Assembly: GCF_017874615.1 (NCBI RefSeq)
Contig: NZ_JAGIKV010000001.1
Span: forward strand, 1 to 64,000
From: Paenibacillus xylanexedens
GTDB lineage: Bacteria > Bacillota > Bacilli > Paenibacillales > Paenibacillaceae
DNA length: 64,000 nt
Reading direction: 5' to 3'
Below the pieces are notes generated by a model. It was not told where the DNA came from, did not search any database, and saw nothing but the letters and a program-made list of their open reading frames with translations. Numbering within the stretch: position 1 is the stretch's first letter; every line of letters begins with the position of its first letter. Made by a program: the position numbers and the translations under genes. Positions 44,401 to 54,004 of the stretch are shown here, piece after piece.

Positions 44401-44568
44401 TTAGGCATTTCTACGTTCAATACTATCATAGATGGCCTGCCCATCATAGCTTCGATCTGTAGCGATATCTTTCACCAATAGGACACTGTTTTCATTTCCA
44501 GATAAGATACTCAGTGCCCCCAGCACCCAAGCAAGTGGATATAATGCAACGGATAACATTTTCTTCAT
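44401..44568 (-). CDS. Small protein with one N-terminal hydrophobic segment
   Basis: 55 residues. MKKMLSVALYPLAWVLGALSIL resembles a signal anchor and is followed by a short polar tail (VKDIATDRSYDGQAIYDSIERRNA). AAAGGAG lies before the ATG and a terminator follows. No family recognised. Confidence 0.62.
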   Translation of the reverse strand: MKKMLSVALYPLAWVLGALSILSGNENSVLLVKDIATDRSYDGQAIYDSIERRNA

Positions 44569-44705
44569 AACTCTGTCTCCTTTTCTGCTTAAACAGATGA
44601 TTGGTTGAATATCCCATTAATACGATTACACCCCAAATAAGTTTCAATTTTATATACAACCATAACCAACATTTTACATACAGGAGACAAACTAAATTGT
44701 TCCGT

Positions 44706-46262
44706 TCAGATCAACTCGAAACTCTGGAGCAACGCTACTGCCTCTTCATGATCAGGTTCCAGAGCCAATACTTTATGCGTATATGACAGGGTTTCTTCTT
44801 CCAGTTCAAGTTCGTAACAGCACACAGCCAAATCGTATAAGACCGCTGGATTATGGTTACTCGGATCTGCAACCAATGATATCTCCAGAAACCGCTTGGC
44901 ATCCTCATACATATACATCTCATATAATAGCTGCCCTGCCAGAAATGCGAGCCCCCCTTGCTGCTCCATCACATAGTAGGACGACCACATTGTATGAATT
45001 CCAGACTGAATATCGAGCATTTCCTCATCACTTGCATCAGGAAGAAGACCGGAAATGTGTGTCGCACTGTGGATCAGGAACTCGGCATCATATCCACCCA
45101 GACGCCAAAACGGTAAAATATGCTTTAACTCCATACTCTCTATTCGAGAGTCTACCCATTGTTTCATGCTGAAAAAGTCATCCGGTCCAAACCGTTCAAC
45201 AAATCGATGGTAGGCCAGACGTGTGTTCACATAACTGATGGGTTCGTCCACCATCAACATACACCCAACATTCAGATCTTTATAATGATGTGTTGTGAAT
45301 CGTGTATGGGCACCCTGTTGTTCCAAGACATATTGAATGGCATGGTAGTTAGCCGTTAGAGAAAAACTCCCGTGAAGAACAAATTCAGGTGGCTCTGCAA
45401 ACTTCCAGTTATCCAGGCGATGATCCCCTTTATCAGCGGTAATCAACACATAACCTGACTGTGACAGCTTGTTCAACCGTTCGAGACAGGACAACCCGAT
45501 TGCAGGGAACAGAATGTGCGAATCCTCCAGTTCCTCTTTGTACAATGTAATAAGCTCCTGATACGGATAGTTATCCGCACTGTATTCCGGTGCTCGGCGA
45601 TACTCATAACTCAGCGTCATGTTCTTCAGCATCTCAGCGGGATCAAGATCAAGACGACGATCCGGAGACTGAACAAGCAGATCGCACTCATAGATCTCGC
45701 CATCCCCAATGTAGATTAATTCCTGCGGAATGCTGTCAAAAAAGTAATTGGCAATCAACAACAACGGTTGTTTCAGATCACCGGGCCGAATAACCGTGCC
45801 TGCAACGACCAGATTCAATTCCGTATCCGCTACAGCGTCAAAACGTGCAAAATCCACTATACCTTGTTGAATAAAGGATTGCATGGATGGATGCTCCTGC
45901 CAACCCAGCACATTCTCCGCTACGAGATCCGTCATCACATATCTGAAAGGCGGTAACTGTATTCCAGCAAATTCCTTTAACTCAAGCAGTTTCAGGAGAA
46001 CTTGGTGTGCCAAACGCCCTACACCCGCTCCAAGTTCAAGAATGGTTACGGTCTCGCTGATCTTTCCTTTGTTCGAGAGGTCCTGAAGAAAACCAAAGAT
46101 TATCTCTGCATACGCCGTGGCAATCAACGGATTACTGGTAATATATTGAGGGACTTGGTTCTCTGTCCAAGCTTGTAGCCCCTTCTGCTCATAATAAGCT
46201 CTCTGCCAATCCCATACCGGAGCTTCACTGTAACGAAAACGTTGACTTTCATTTGACGTCAT
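44706..46262 (-). CDS. MidA-like SAM methyltransferase with C-terminal TPR region
   Basis: 518 residues. The class I methyltransferase motif I reads VTILELGAGVGRLAHQVL near residue 68, followed by FRYVMTDLVAENV and LLIANYFFDSIPQ, as in MidA/NDUFAF7 (arginine methyltransferase) proteins. Residues ~430-518 hold TPR-like helices (MYEDAKRFLEISLVADPSNHNPAVLYDLAVCCYEL). The substrate is unknown. The ribosome site is weak. Confidence 0.78.
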   Translation of the reverse strand: MTSNESQRFRYSEAPVWDWQRAYYEQKGLQAWTENQVPQYITSNPLIATAYAEIIFGFLQDLSNKGKISETVTILELGAGVGRLAHQVLLKLLELKEFAGIQLPPFRYVMTDLVAENVLGWQEHPSMQSFIQQGIVDFARFDAVADTELNLVVAGTVIRPGDLKQPLLLIANYFFDSIPQELIYIGDGEIYECDLLVQSPDRRLDLDPAEMLKNMTLSYEYRRAPEYSADNYPYQELITLYKEELEDSHILFPAIGLSCLERLNKLSQSGYVLITADKGDHRLDNWKFAEPPEFVLHGSFSLTANYHAIQYVLEQQGAHTRFTTHHYKDLNVGCMLMVDEPISYVNTRLAYHRFVERFGPDDFFSMKQWVDSRIESMELKHILPFWRLGGYDAEFLIHSATHISGLLPDASDEEMLDIQSGIHTMWSSYYVMEQQGGLAFLAGQLLYEMYMYEDAKRFLEISLVADPSNHNPAVLYDLAVCCYELELEEETLSYTHKVLALEPDHEEAVALLQSFELI

Positions 46263-46407
46263 TAAACGGAAACCTGCTTTCTATCACTAATTTCATACGT
46301 TTCTCAGATGTTCACGTTTTATCTGATGTCCAATATCATTCAATCTCTGTAATGCATTATATCATAGAACCCTACCTACTCGATGAAGTTCAGTTTTCCC
46401 CTTCAAC

Positions 46408-46437
46408 AGGAAAAAAACCTGCTTTTGAGGGCAGGTC
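46408..46437 (-). terminator. Intrinsic terminator of the 46458 gene
   Basis: On the minus strand ACCTGC-CCTCAAAA-GCAGGT then TTTTTTCC. Confidence 0.88.
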
Positions 46438-46457
46438 AATTGATGTCTTTCATTTAA

Positions 46458-46880
46458 TTAGTCGGAATACACGGCTCCATCAAAGTTCTCAGGGCCTACA
46501 CGGATCGTACCGAGCAAGTTGGAACTGATAAATGCAGTGTACGTCAATTGAGGTGTGATAGGCGGATTGAAATCATCCGCAGAGAACGTAATAATCTGAG
46601 GTGCAAGGACACTCAAGCTGAACGTAGACGTTGCGGAATAGATCACAGGGTCCGTAGACAAAGTCCCCCTAACAATTGTGATGGTTACACCAACGAGTGC
46701 CAAAGGAAGTTGCACAGACACCGTTCCTTTGAATTGTACCCGTGGGTTTGCCCCTGCTCCTGCTGTTTGCAGACCAATCTGGCCGAATAATTGTGGTGTA
46801 TTAATAACCAGAATTGGTATTGCAATAGAGTTAGCCAAACTCGCATTCTGAGATGTTCTTGCATCAAGAAATTGACTCAT
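46458..46880 (-). CDS. Hypothetical beta-rich protein, possibly spore surface
   Basis: 140 residues, no signal peptide. Almost all predicted strands (GQIGLQTAGAG, VQFKGTVSVQLPLALVGVTITIVRG, STFSLSVLAPQIITFSADD), rich in Thr, Ser, Val and Leu and poor in charge. It resembles jelly-roll surface proteins of spores, but no family is assigned. Perfect AGGAGG before the ATG and own terminator. Confidence 0.68.
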   Translation of the reverse strand: MSQFLDARTSQNASLANSIAIPILVINTPQLFGQIGLQTAGAGANPRVQFKGTVSVQLPLALVGVTITIVRGTLSTDPVIYSATSTFSLSVLAPQIITFSADDFNPPITPQLTYTAFISSNLLGTIRVGPENFDGAVYSD

Positions 46881-47024
46881 GAAATCTACCTCCTATGGGT
46901 TGGGATAAGGTAGTATATGCGAGATTTGAGATATGGCATGGACATACATCGTGATTCGAAAAAAAGGGCATACTAAAAAGACACCATTAACAAGATACCT
47001 TTTCCTCTAGAGCTTATATGCAGA

Positions 47025-47055
47025 CAGAAAAAAACCCTTGCTAGGCAAGGGTTTT
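47025..47055 (-). terminator. Intrinsic terminator of the tRNA pair
   Basis: On the minus strand AAAACCCTTG-CCTAG-CAAGGGTTTT then TTTCTG. Confidence 0.92.
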
Positions 47056-47062
47056 AAGAGTA

Positions 47063-47136
47063 TGGGCCCTACAGGACTCGAACCTGTGACCAATCGGTTA
47101 TGAGCCGACCGCTCTAACCAACTGAGCTAAGGGCCC
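47063..47136 (-). tRNA. tRNA with CAT anticodon, probably tRNA-Ile2
   Basis: 74 bases. Acceptor GGGCCCT/AGGGCCC, anticodon loop CTCATAA, T loop TTCGAGT. The body resembles B. subtilis tRNA-Ile (k2CAU) much more than elongator tRNA-Met, so C34 is probably modified to lysidine. CCA not encoded. Confidence 0.88.
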
Positions 47137-47192
47137 TAGACATAATGTATAACGTGCAGATGATGGCTGTGAATCATCCAAGTGAAACTAAA

Positions 47193-47266
<74 letters not shown>

Positions 47267-47337
47267 TCAGTAAGAAATATTAAAACAGCGACTTAATTAA
47301 TATACACCATTCTATCCCAATAAGTCAAGGGGTAATG

Positions 47338-47502
47338 TCAGGGAATAAAACGTACACCATAACGTCCTTTACGTGATCGATAAACTTCCACTTCTGCTGG
47401 TTCATTATGACCGTAAATCCATCCATCCTGCTCCATACGTTTGGCCAGACATCCTGCCTGAAATTTGGTTGCATACAACTTGCTGAAATATACCCAGTGC
47501 AT
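47338..47502 (-). CDS. Small hypothetical protein
   Basis: 54 residues, soluble. MHWVYFSKLYATKFQAGCLAKRMEQDGWIYG then VEVYRSRKGRYGVRFIP. A ferredoxin-like or SPOR-like small domain is possible. ATG 47502 follows AAAGGA at eight bases. Confidence 0.65.
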   Translation of the reverse strand: MHWVYFSKLYATKFQAGCLAKRMEQDGWIYGHNEPAEVEVYRSRKGRYGVRFIP

Positions 47503-47562
47503 ACCGCTCGTCCTTTCCGGAGTCGTCATTTATTCCTGCTTTTTGTAGAATACCCCATTTTC

Positions 47563-47602
47563 ATAAAAATAGCCGCCAAAGATTAAAATCTTCAGCGGCT
47601 AT
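47563..47602 (-). terminator. Intrinsic terminator of the five-gene export operon
   Basis: On the minus strand ATAGCCGC..AAGAT-TTTA-ATCTT..GCGGCTAT then TTTTATG. Confidence 0.9.
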
Positions 47603-47635
47603 CCTTAACTTATGATGTGACTACTTCATCAAATC

Positions 47636-49087
47636 TCATTCAAACGTAGCTTTGGGATCCTTTTTCAATTTCTCCAGCATCTCGTTTCCTTTAGCTGCCC
47701 ACTCACCAAGTGCTTCTTTTGGTGTCTTTTTGTTCTCTAGTACCTGGTTGAAATATTCCATACCTTTTTCATTGACTTGCCATAAACCTGGGGATTTTTG
47801 ATACATTTTATCCAGATTGGTATTTGTTGGCGGAATCGGCTTCAGCGAATAGAATGCTTGAATGTTATAATCCAGGCCGTCTTTGGGCTTAATGAAACTC
47901 TTCCGTGATACCATCTCATAGCTGCTGCGTGCTTTAATCTTAGCCCAGTCCTCACTGTTCATGTACTTGATCAGTTCCCACGCATCATCCGGGTTCTGAG
48001 CCGCACTATTAATCGCCATGAGGTTGCTCAAGTAGATGCTGCCTCCAATTTCAGGAGCTTCCGGGTGAACTGGAGGTGTTACCACATCCCAATCCACTTT
48101 CGTAAAGTCTTTCATTTTATCCGCATTTTTATTAGCATCAATTAATTGATTAATATAGCTGTAATCACCAATAGCCATGGCTGCCTTGCCGCTCAGGAAC
48201 AGGTCACCCTGTACTGGATCATAACGTCCACTCGGATTCTGATCCTGCGGTTCGTCGCCTTTAGGAATAACTTTGTCAATCGCAAGTTTGCTGATGGTGC
48301 TCCACACTTTCTCCCATTGAGGAGAATCTACTGTCATCTTCTCTGCTTTGTCATCAAACGTCTTCAGTTGCAACGAGCTGTAGTACTGCTGCATGGAGTA
48401 GTACGGCGAACCACCCTGATATGTCGTGAAGGTGAAACCAAATACGTGATCTTTACCTTCACCTTTTGTAAGTCGGGTACCCAGATTGAAAATATCGTCC
48501 CAAGTCATATTGTCCGTTGGTGGTTCAACGCCTGCTTTTTCAAACATACCCTTGTTATAGAACAAAGCCGAGGAGGAAAACGTTGGTGTCAATGCATAGA
48601 TGCTCTGGTCCCCAAGGTCCTTAATTCCCTCCAGCACACTAGGCACAATATCACTGGTATCAAACTTGTCTTCCTGCATCAATGGGTCCAGCTGTTTGAC
48701 CAGATTCTCCTGAATTAATGATTTGACTGTAGAGGTATCCGCCACGATGACGTCAACCGGATTATCCCCAGTCATAATCTTCTTCAGACTTTCCATCGTA
48801 TCCGGAGCTTCCTGCTGTTCTTCTGTGTTACCGTACCCATACATGCTGCTCTGATCAACGGCAGCAACAATCTCGATCGTTACATTGGGGTGTGTCAGTT
48901 CAAAAGCATCGGTAAATTGCTGACGGAAGTAACTGTCATCCTGTCCGCCCCACATCGTAGCCACACGCAATACGCGCTGCTCCGTATCCTTGGCCTCACT
49001 TGCCGTACAACCGGCAATCAGCGGCATTGCCAGCGTTGCTGTAGCCATGACGGCTAAAACACGTTTTCCCCACATACTGTTCTTCAT
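47636..49087 (-). CDS. Family 1 extracellular solute-binding lipoprotein
   Basis: 483 residues. Signal peptide with lipobox LIAGC. The body follows sugar-type SBPs (VLRVATMWGGQDDSYFRQQFTDAFELTHPNV, YALTPTFSSSALFYNKGMFEKAGVEPP, GKAAMAIGDYSYINQL). These normally feed MalFG-type importers, but none lies nearby. It is instead the last gene of an FtsX/MacB-type operon, 20 bases after the ATPase-AbrB gene. Its ligand may be sensed or presented to that complex (inference). Confidence 0.88.
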   Translation of the reverse strand: MKNSMWGKRVLAVMATATLAMPLIAGCTASEAKDTEQRVLRVATMWGGQDDSYFRQQFTDAFELTHPNVTIEIVAAVDQSSMYGYGNTEEQQEAPDTMESLKKIMTGDNPVDVIVADTSTVKSLIQENLVKQLDPLMQEDKFDTSDIVPSVLEGIKDLGDQSIYALTPTFSSSALFYNKGMFEKAGVEPPTDNMTWDDIFNLGTRLTKGEGKDHVFGFTFTTYQGGSPYYSMQQYYSSLQLKTFDDKAEKMTVDSPQWEKVWSTISKLAIDKVIPKGDEPQDQNPSGRYDPVQGDLFLSGKAAMAIGDYSYINQLIDANKNADKMKDFTKVDWDVVTPPVHPEAPEIGGSIYLSNLMAINSAAQNPDDAWELIKYMNSEDWAKIKARSSYEMVSRKSFIKPKDGLDYNIQAFYSLKPIPPTNTNLDKMYQKSPGLWQVNEKGMEYFNQVLENKKTPKEALGEWAAKGNEMLEKLKKDPKATFE

Positions 49088-49107
49088 ATCCCAGTTCCCC
49101 CTCTTAA

Positions 49108-49971
49108 TTATCTTGGCGGTGTAATAACAATGCGTTCACCGTCAAATTCCAATGTAGCCCGGTTATCAATGGATAAGGCCTCCAGATACTCTTTAGGCAC
49201 CTGAAGTCGCCCTGCACGGTCAATAATGACAAATGCTTCGTGAATGTCCGGCATACCCGCCTCGGACAAGCTGTGTTCATCATCCAGATTCGGGTTGCGC
49301 TTCACAAACTCGGTACTGGTCAAGCCGTCCCGGATCGCTACGATCCGGTCTACCTTGCCAGCAAGCGTCAAGTCATGGGTAACGATGACAATCGTAACGC
49401 CGAGTTCCTTGTTCATTCTTCGGAAAATGCCCATGATTGTATCACATGTCTCGGAATCGACCGAACCGGTAGGTTCATCTGCAAGCAGAATTTTGGGACG
49501 ATTGGATAATGAGATCGCAATCGCTACCCGTTGCTGCTCTCCTCCTGACAATTGATGCAATTTGTTATGCATCCGATCCTTGAGACCAACCCATTCGAGC
49601 AACTGTTTCGCGTAAGCACGATCACGCTTGCCTCCCAGAATCATGGGAGTCTCCACATTTTCCAGTGCAGTGAGATAAGGCAGCAAGTTACGACCGTTAT
49701 TTTGCCAGATAAAACCTACCGTGTGACGTTTGTATTCGACCAATTGGGCATCTGTCATTTTCAGCAAATCCCAGTCTCCCACAACAGCCGTACCAGCTGT
49801 AGGACGATCAAGTCCGCCCAGAATATTCAGCAGCGTGGATTTACCGCTACCGCTGTTCCCGATGATGGCCATCATTTCACCTTGATTGACAGTCAGGTTG
49901 AGACCCTGAAGGGCAACGACTTCCACATCGCTGGATTTAAAAATTTTGACAAGTCCTTCGCATTGGATCAC
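49108..49971 (-). CDS. ABC ATPase of MacB/LolD type with AbrB-like C-terminal domain
   Basis: 287 residues. Walker A GNSGSGKST at 38-46, signature LSGGEQQR, Walker B ILLADEPTGSVD, H-loop VTHDL. Residues about 243-287 (FVIIDRAGRLQVPKEYLEALSIDN..LEFDGERIVITPP) match the AbrB/SpoVT swapped-hairpin pattern (DxxGRIxIPKExxxxL, then Ex-D-x-IxI). Such a tail is unusual on a transporter ATPase. It starts two bases after the FtsX permease, its likely membrane partner. Confidence 0.88.
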   Translation of the reverse strand: MIQCEGLVKIFKSSDVEVVALQGLNLTVNQGEMMAIIGNSGSGKSTLLNILGGLDRPTAGTAVVGDWDLLKMTDAQLVEYKRHTVGFIWQNNGRNLLPYLTALENVETPMILGGKRDRAYAKQLLEWVGLKDRMHNKLHQLSGGEQQRVAIAISLSNRPKILLADEPTGSVDSETCDTIMGIFRRMNKELGVTIVIVTHDLTLAGKVDRIVAIRDGLTSTEFVKRNPNLDDEHSLSEAGMPDIHEAFVIIDRAGRLQVPKEYLEALSIDNRATLEFDGERIVITPPR

Positions 49972-49973
49972 GT

Positions 49974-52895
49974 TTACCTCTCCTCTCCCATTTTGACCGC
50001 CTGGTGAACCCGCAGCCTGCGAATCTGCCAGAGCAACATCGTTGCACCAATGACCAGCATCACCACGGTGACCCCATACAGTTGCAACATATCTTGCTGT
50101 TCAAACACAATCCGGAACGGAGGTACCTGAGCAGATACATTATCCGTCGTTTGCAGGAATGGCAGGAATAAACGACTGGATACCTGACCAATCCCAATAC
50201 CTAGCAGGATCGATAACCCCGCTGTGAACACCTGCTCCAGCAGCAGCATACCGCTCAGTTGTGCGCGTGATAACCCCATGGCTCGTAATACACCAAACTG
50301 CACAACACGTCCGGAAAGGTTGAAGAACCAGTACAGCACGTATCCGATCAACGAGATAATAACCGATACCAGGAATCCAAGGCTCAGTATCCCGAATACG
50401 CCACCTCTTGACGGATGTTTAGCCTGAGATACCAATTCAGTACGTACGTCACGTACAGATGATAACTCAATGCCTTCTGCTGCGAGTTTCCCCATTAGTG
50501 GAGCCACTTTGGCATCCGGTTCCATTTTCAGCCACACCTCATAAGGAATCAAAGGTACCTGATCATAGATATAATCCAGATTCGCCACGAAAAATGGCAT
50601 CTGATCCGGATACTGGGCGGGCCAGTAAGGAATGATCCCAAAGACTACGAATTCAATCGCCTGTCCCTGTACACCCATGGAGACGAGATCTCCAGTTTTG
50701 AGTTTGAACTTGTCAGCAAATTTGGAAGAGATCAATACAGCCCCTTCATATTTACCAAGCAAGTCAAGGTACTTGTAGGGATGTGCCGGGAACAGATCGT
50801 TGCGGAACCATGCCACTTGAGCAAAATCCACATTATCAATTCCGACCAGCATCCCCTGTCCGCCCGATTTACCAGAGACGATAATATTGCCTTTGGTCTG
50901 CAGCACGCGTGCTGCATGTTCAACTCCGTCTAATCTGCGGAACACTTCGAATGGAGGTTCGGAGTAGATGACTTTGGATGGCTGCGAAGAACCGCCGCCA
51001 CCACCTGGAGCACCACCACCGCCGTTGCCTCCGCCGGAACCACCACCAGCAGAACCTCCTCCTCCATTGCCACCACCTTGTTGACCTCCACCCGTACCGC
51101 CGTTCTGTCCGGAACCACCGGGTTTAACCTCAGGTGTTCCTTCCCACACAGTCTGCATAATCACATCAGAACCATAACGGTACAAGGTACGCTCAGTGGA
51201 ATTCAGATCAATTGTCCGAGCCGCAGCCGAGTTGTACACCCCAAGTCCCAGTGTCAGTACAAGGAGGATCATCAGCGGATAATATGAAGAAGATGAACGC
51301 GATAATTGTGTTAATGTCAGATACAACGGGACCGGGAGAAACTTGCGACCGATCAACTGAATAAGCTTTAATATCCACGGGAACAAGCGCAGGAAGAATA
51401 GTCCGAGCGCAAAGATCGCGAGTGCGGGTACAAAAAACAGAAACGGCTGTACCTGCAACTGATCCGTTGTCATTCCGGTCTGGAAGGTCAACATCTGACG
51501 TTCATAGAACAGGTAGTATCCATATCCGGCCAGACCCAGCAACACAACGTCCAGGAACCAGCGCTGCCATACTGGAGCACGGTCTGTCCGTGCTTGCCGC
51601 CGTTTGGCAGATACAATGGTTGCCCGTGCATAGGTTATCGCAGGGATAAGTGATGCGATGATCGCAACAAGGACCGCTGCTACGCCCAGGAGAATAGCTT
51701 CTTTTGATACACCGATCGGAATAGACTTCCGATCTACGAACGAGAGAAAGCCACTTGCTGAACCGATACTCTTGGCCATGAACCAACCAAGCAACGGCCC
51801 AATAACCAGCGCAATAGCGCCCAGAAATATGCCTTCAAGCAGGTAGAGAGAGAAGATCTGCCGAGCTGAAGCTCCACGGCTACGCAATACCGCAATATCA
51901 CTCTCTTGCTTTTGTAATGACTGTCTGGCGTTCATCGCAATAAAATAAAAGACCATCGCAATCATCGGTGCTGCCAAGGTAAACAACATCGTCTGCAACT
52001 GCAGACTCTGACTGCGGAACTGCTTGAGCAGATCACCAAAGGTGATGTCCACTTTTGTATCTTTCAGCCGCTGGTACAGATCGATATCCAGCCTTTCCAG
52101 CATGGAAGTCAGACCTGATAACTGGCTGGTTTGAATTTCTTTCAGATCAAAGGCATAATACCAACGTGAATTTTGAAGTGGAATCCCTTTTTCCTTCAGT
52201 AAAACATCATTAAAAACCGATTCATCCACATAAAGTCCATTCATCATGCCGTCAAATCCTTGTACCCAGTAAGGGCTGTTCGGATCATCTGCCTTGAAGG
52301 AACCCGTAATCTTCACACGTAACGTGATATCAAGACCGCTATACACCGGATATTCCAGAATGTCACCGATATGCAGGTCGTTACGGTACATTCCCTCTTC
52401 CAACATGACTGCCTCGATCATGTCATCTTTGACCTGGTTTCCAGGTTTCACCCCGGCAGAGTAATTCACCTGTGCATCCAGCCCACTCATCGTACCCAGA
52501 CTCATACTGCGCGCCCTGCTGGCATCCACTTTGGTTGGATCTTCCGGGCTCACCTCTGTGCTGCGAATGGATCTCGAATTCACATACGTATGAAAAGGAA
52601 ACCCGATGTCGCGAGGAACATCCTCACGAATATAACGATCTACTTCATCCAGACCCCGTGTGTCTGTCTTCACGCCACCGGGTGCCTGATAACTCATAAG
52701 CAACGAACCAGCTGGCAACCCTTCACTGTTATCCTGCAGCGTTTGCGCGACGACCCGTTTCAACGCACCATCGGCATACATTGGAATACTGACGGTGAAC
52801 GCTACCGCCACAATCAATCCGATCAGTGTGCTGAAGGTCATCCAGCGGGTGTTCCACATTTTGCGGAACAGCAGCCGAAGCAATGGCAGCCCCAT
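49974..52895 (-). CDS. Large FtsX-family ABC permease
   Basis: 973 residues. One membrane helix at the N terminus (MTFSTLIGLIVAVAFTVSI), a large outside domain, three helices about 300-430, further helices about 455-555, a second outside domain and a final three-helix FtsX block (about 835-965). A Gly-rich low-complexity stretch spans residues ~592-637. No transport channel is known for this family; MacB-type members transmit force to outer partners. Overlaps the adaptor stop by one base. Confidence 0.88.
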   Translation of the reverse strand: MGLPLLRLLFRKMWNTRWMTFSTLIGLIVAVAFTVSIPMYADGALKRVVAQTLQDNSEGLPAGSLLMSYQAPGGVKTDTRGLDEVDRYIREDVPRDIGFPFHTYVNSRSIRSTEVSPEDPTKVDASRARSMSLGTMSGLDAQVNYSAGVKPGNQVKDDMIEAVMLEEGMYRNDLHIGDILEYPVYSGLDITLRVKITGSFKADDPNSPYWVQGFDGMMNGLYVDESVFNDVLLKEKGIPLQNSRWYYAFDLKEIQTSQLSGLTSMLERLDIDLYQRLKDTKVDITFGDLLKQFRSQSLQLQTMLFTLAAPMIAMVFYFIAMNARQSLQKQESDIAVLRSRGASARQIFSLYLLEGIFLGAIALVIGPLLGWFMAKSIGSASGFLSFVDRKSIPIGVSKEAILLGVAAVLVAIIASLIPAITYARATIVSAKRRQARTDRAPVWQRWFLDVVLLGLAGYGYYLFYERQMLTFQTGMTTDQLQVQPFLFFVPALAIFALGLFFLRLFPWILKLIQLIGRKFLPVPLYLTLTQLSRSSSSYYPLMILLVLTLGLGVYNSAAARTIDLNSTERTLYRYGSDVIMQTVWEGTPEVKPGGSGQNGGTGGGQQGGGNGGGGSAGGGSGGGNGGGGAPGGGGGSSQPSKVIYSEPPFEVFRRLDGVEHAARVLQTKGNIIVSGKSGGQGMLVGIDNVDFAQVAWFRNDLFPAHPYKYLDLLGKYEGAVLISSKFADKFKLKTGDLVSMGVQGQAIEFVVFGIIPYWPAQYPDQMPFFVANLDYIYDQVPLIPYEVWLKMEPDAKVAPLMGKLAAEGIELSSVRDVRTELVSQAKHPSRGGVFGILSLGFLVSVIISLIGYVLYWFFNLSGRVVQFGVLRAMGLSRAQLSGMLLLEQVFTAGLSILLGIGIGQVSSRLFLPFLQTTDNVSAQVPPFRIVFEQQDMLQLYGVTVVMLVIGATMLLWQIRRLRVHQAVKMGEER

Positions 52896-54004
52896 TAGCG
52901 TCCCACTACTTTCTGACCTACGGTCAGACCTTTCAGAATCTCGACATCTGTCGATGTCTGCTGTCCAACTTCAACGTCCACTTCACGCTTGCTGCCATCA
53001 CTCTCCACGACTTGTACATACGTTCTTGAACCGATGGAGCGTAAAGCGGATACAGGAATCACAATCGCGTTCTCGGTACGCTGCGTTACAATCGAGACCG
53101 ATAGTGGTGTGCCACGTTCCACGCCTTTTGGCATTTTTGCAAGTGTAACGATAACATACTTATCCAGCGTTTCCTTGGTTGGAGGTGTCCCGCCTTCCCC
53201 CGTTCCTTCGCCACTGCCGCTTCCCGATGCTTCCGCGATAGGCATGACTTTAATTTTGCCAGCGACTTTACCGGCTCCATTAATATCTACTTCTGCCTTC
53301 ATACCCGCTGAGAACTTCTCCAGATCTTCCTTGGCAAAGGTTGCAGCCACAACCAGATTCGATGTATCCGCAATCGTAGCAATCGGATCATACGCTTTCA
53401 CAGCTGCACCCTTCTCTACCTGCACAGCAATAACGGTGCCGCCAAACGGAGCGGTCAACGTGGCTTTGCCCAGTTGTTCCTCCAGATCAGCGAGTTCCTG
53501 GCGTAGTTCTTCAAACGCAATCGTTGATTCTTCGAACTCTACCGGGTCCATCTCATCCTTCTTGCGGAGTGTTTCCTTCATTTGAACTTCGGATTTGCGA
53601 ATAGCCAGTTTCTTGCCACGGATTTCCTTCTCTACACTCTCCACATCGAGCACAGCAAGAAGTTGACCCTTTTTCACTTTATCCCCTGGTTTAACATTTA
53701 ACTCTTTGATATGCATGCCATCAAGCGTGAAGTACACCTTCTCTTCCCGCTGACTCATCATCTTGCCACTACCACTTACTTTTTTCTCCAACGTTTCCGT
53801 CCGGACTTCATATTCCGGTTTCTTGGAGATCGTTGGTGGTGTAATAGGCGGAAGTACTTCTTCCTCTGTTTCTGACGGCAGCAATGAGCAGCCGGACATC
53901 GTTGCAACCATTATCGCACCGAGTACAATAATCGCTGCGCGTTTCCCCCTCTTCGGAGCGGCCTCTTTACCTGATAAATCTGCCGTCCGCCATTTCATAA
54001 ACAT
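52895..54004 (-). CDS. RND/MacA-type membrane-fusion adaptor lipoprotein
   Basis: About 369 residues. A lipobox (ATMSGCS) follows an N-terminal hydrophobic segment. Lipoyl halves are seen as VYFTLDGMHIKELNVKPGDKVKKGQLLAVLDVE and ATLTAPFGGTVIAVQVEKGAAVKAYDPIATIAD, separated by a coiled-coil hairpin. A Gly/Ser-rich loop (ASGSGSGEGTGEGG) lies in the beta-barrel part. ATG 54004 has GGAGG nine bases upstream; it overlaps the preceding ATPase gene. Links the permease to the cell wall side. Confidence 0.88.
   Translation of the reverse strand: MFMKWRTADLSGKEAAPKRGKRAAIIVLGAIMVATMSGCSLLPSETEEEVLPPITPPTISKKPEYEVRTETLEKKVSGSGKMMSQREEKVYFTLDGMHIKELNVKPGDKVKKGQLLAVLDVESVEKEIRGKKLAIRKSEVQMKETLRKKDEMDPVEFEESTIAFEELRQELADLEEQLGKATLTAPFGGTVIAVQVEKGAAVKAYDPIATIADTSNLVVAATFAKEDLEKFSAGMKAEVDINGAGKVAGKIKVMPIAEASGSGSGEGTGEGGTPPTKETLDKYVIVTLAKMPKGVERGTPLSVSIVTQRTENAIVIPVSALRSIGSRTYVQVVESDGSKREVDVEVGQQTSTDVEILKGLTVGQKVVGR

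Noticed and set aside
47063..47136. Elongator tRNA-Met
   Set aside because: The anticodon is CAT, but the body resembles tRNA-Ile2 (lysidine type) rather than tRNA-Met; called as probable Ile2.
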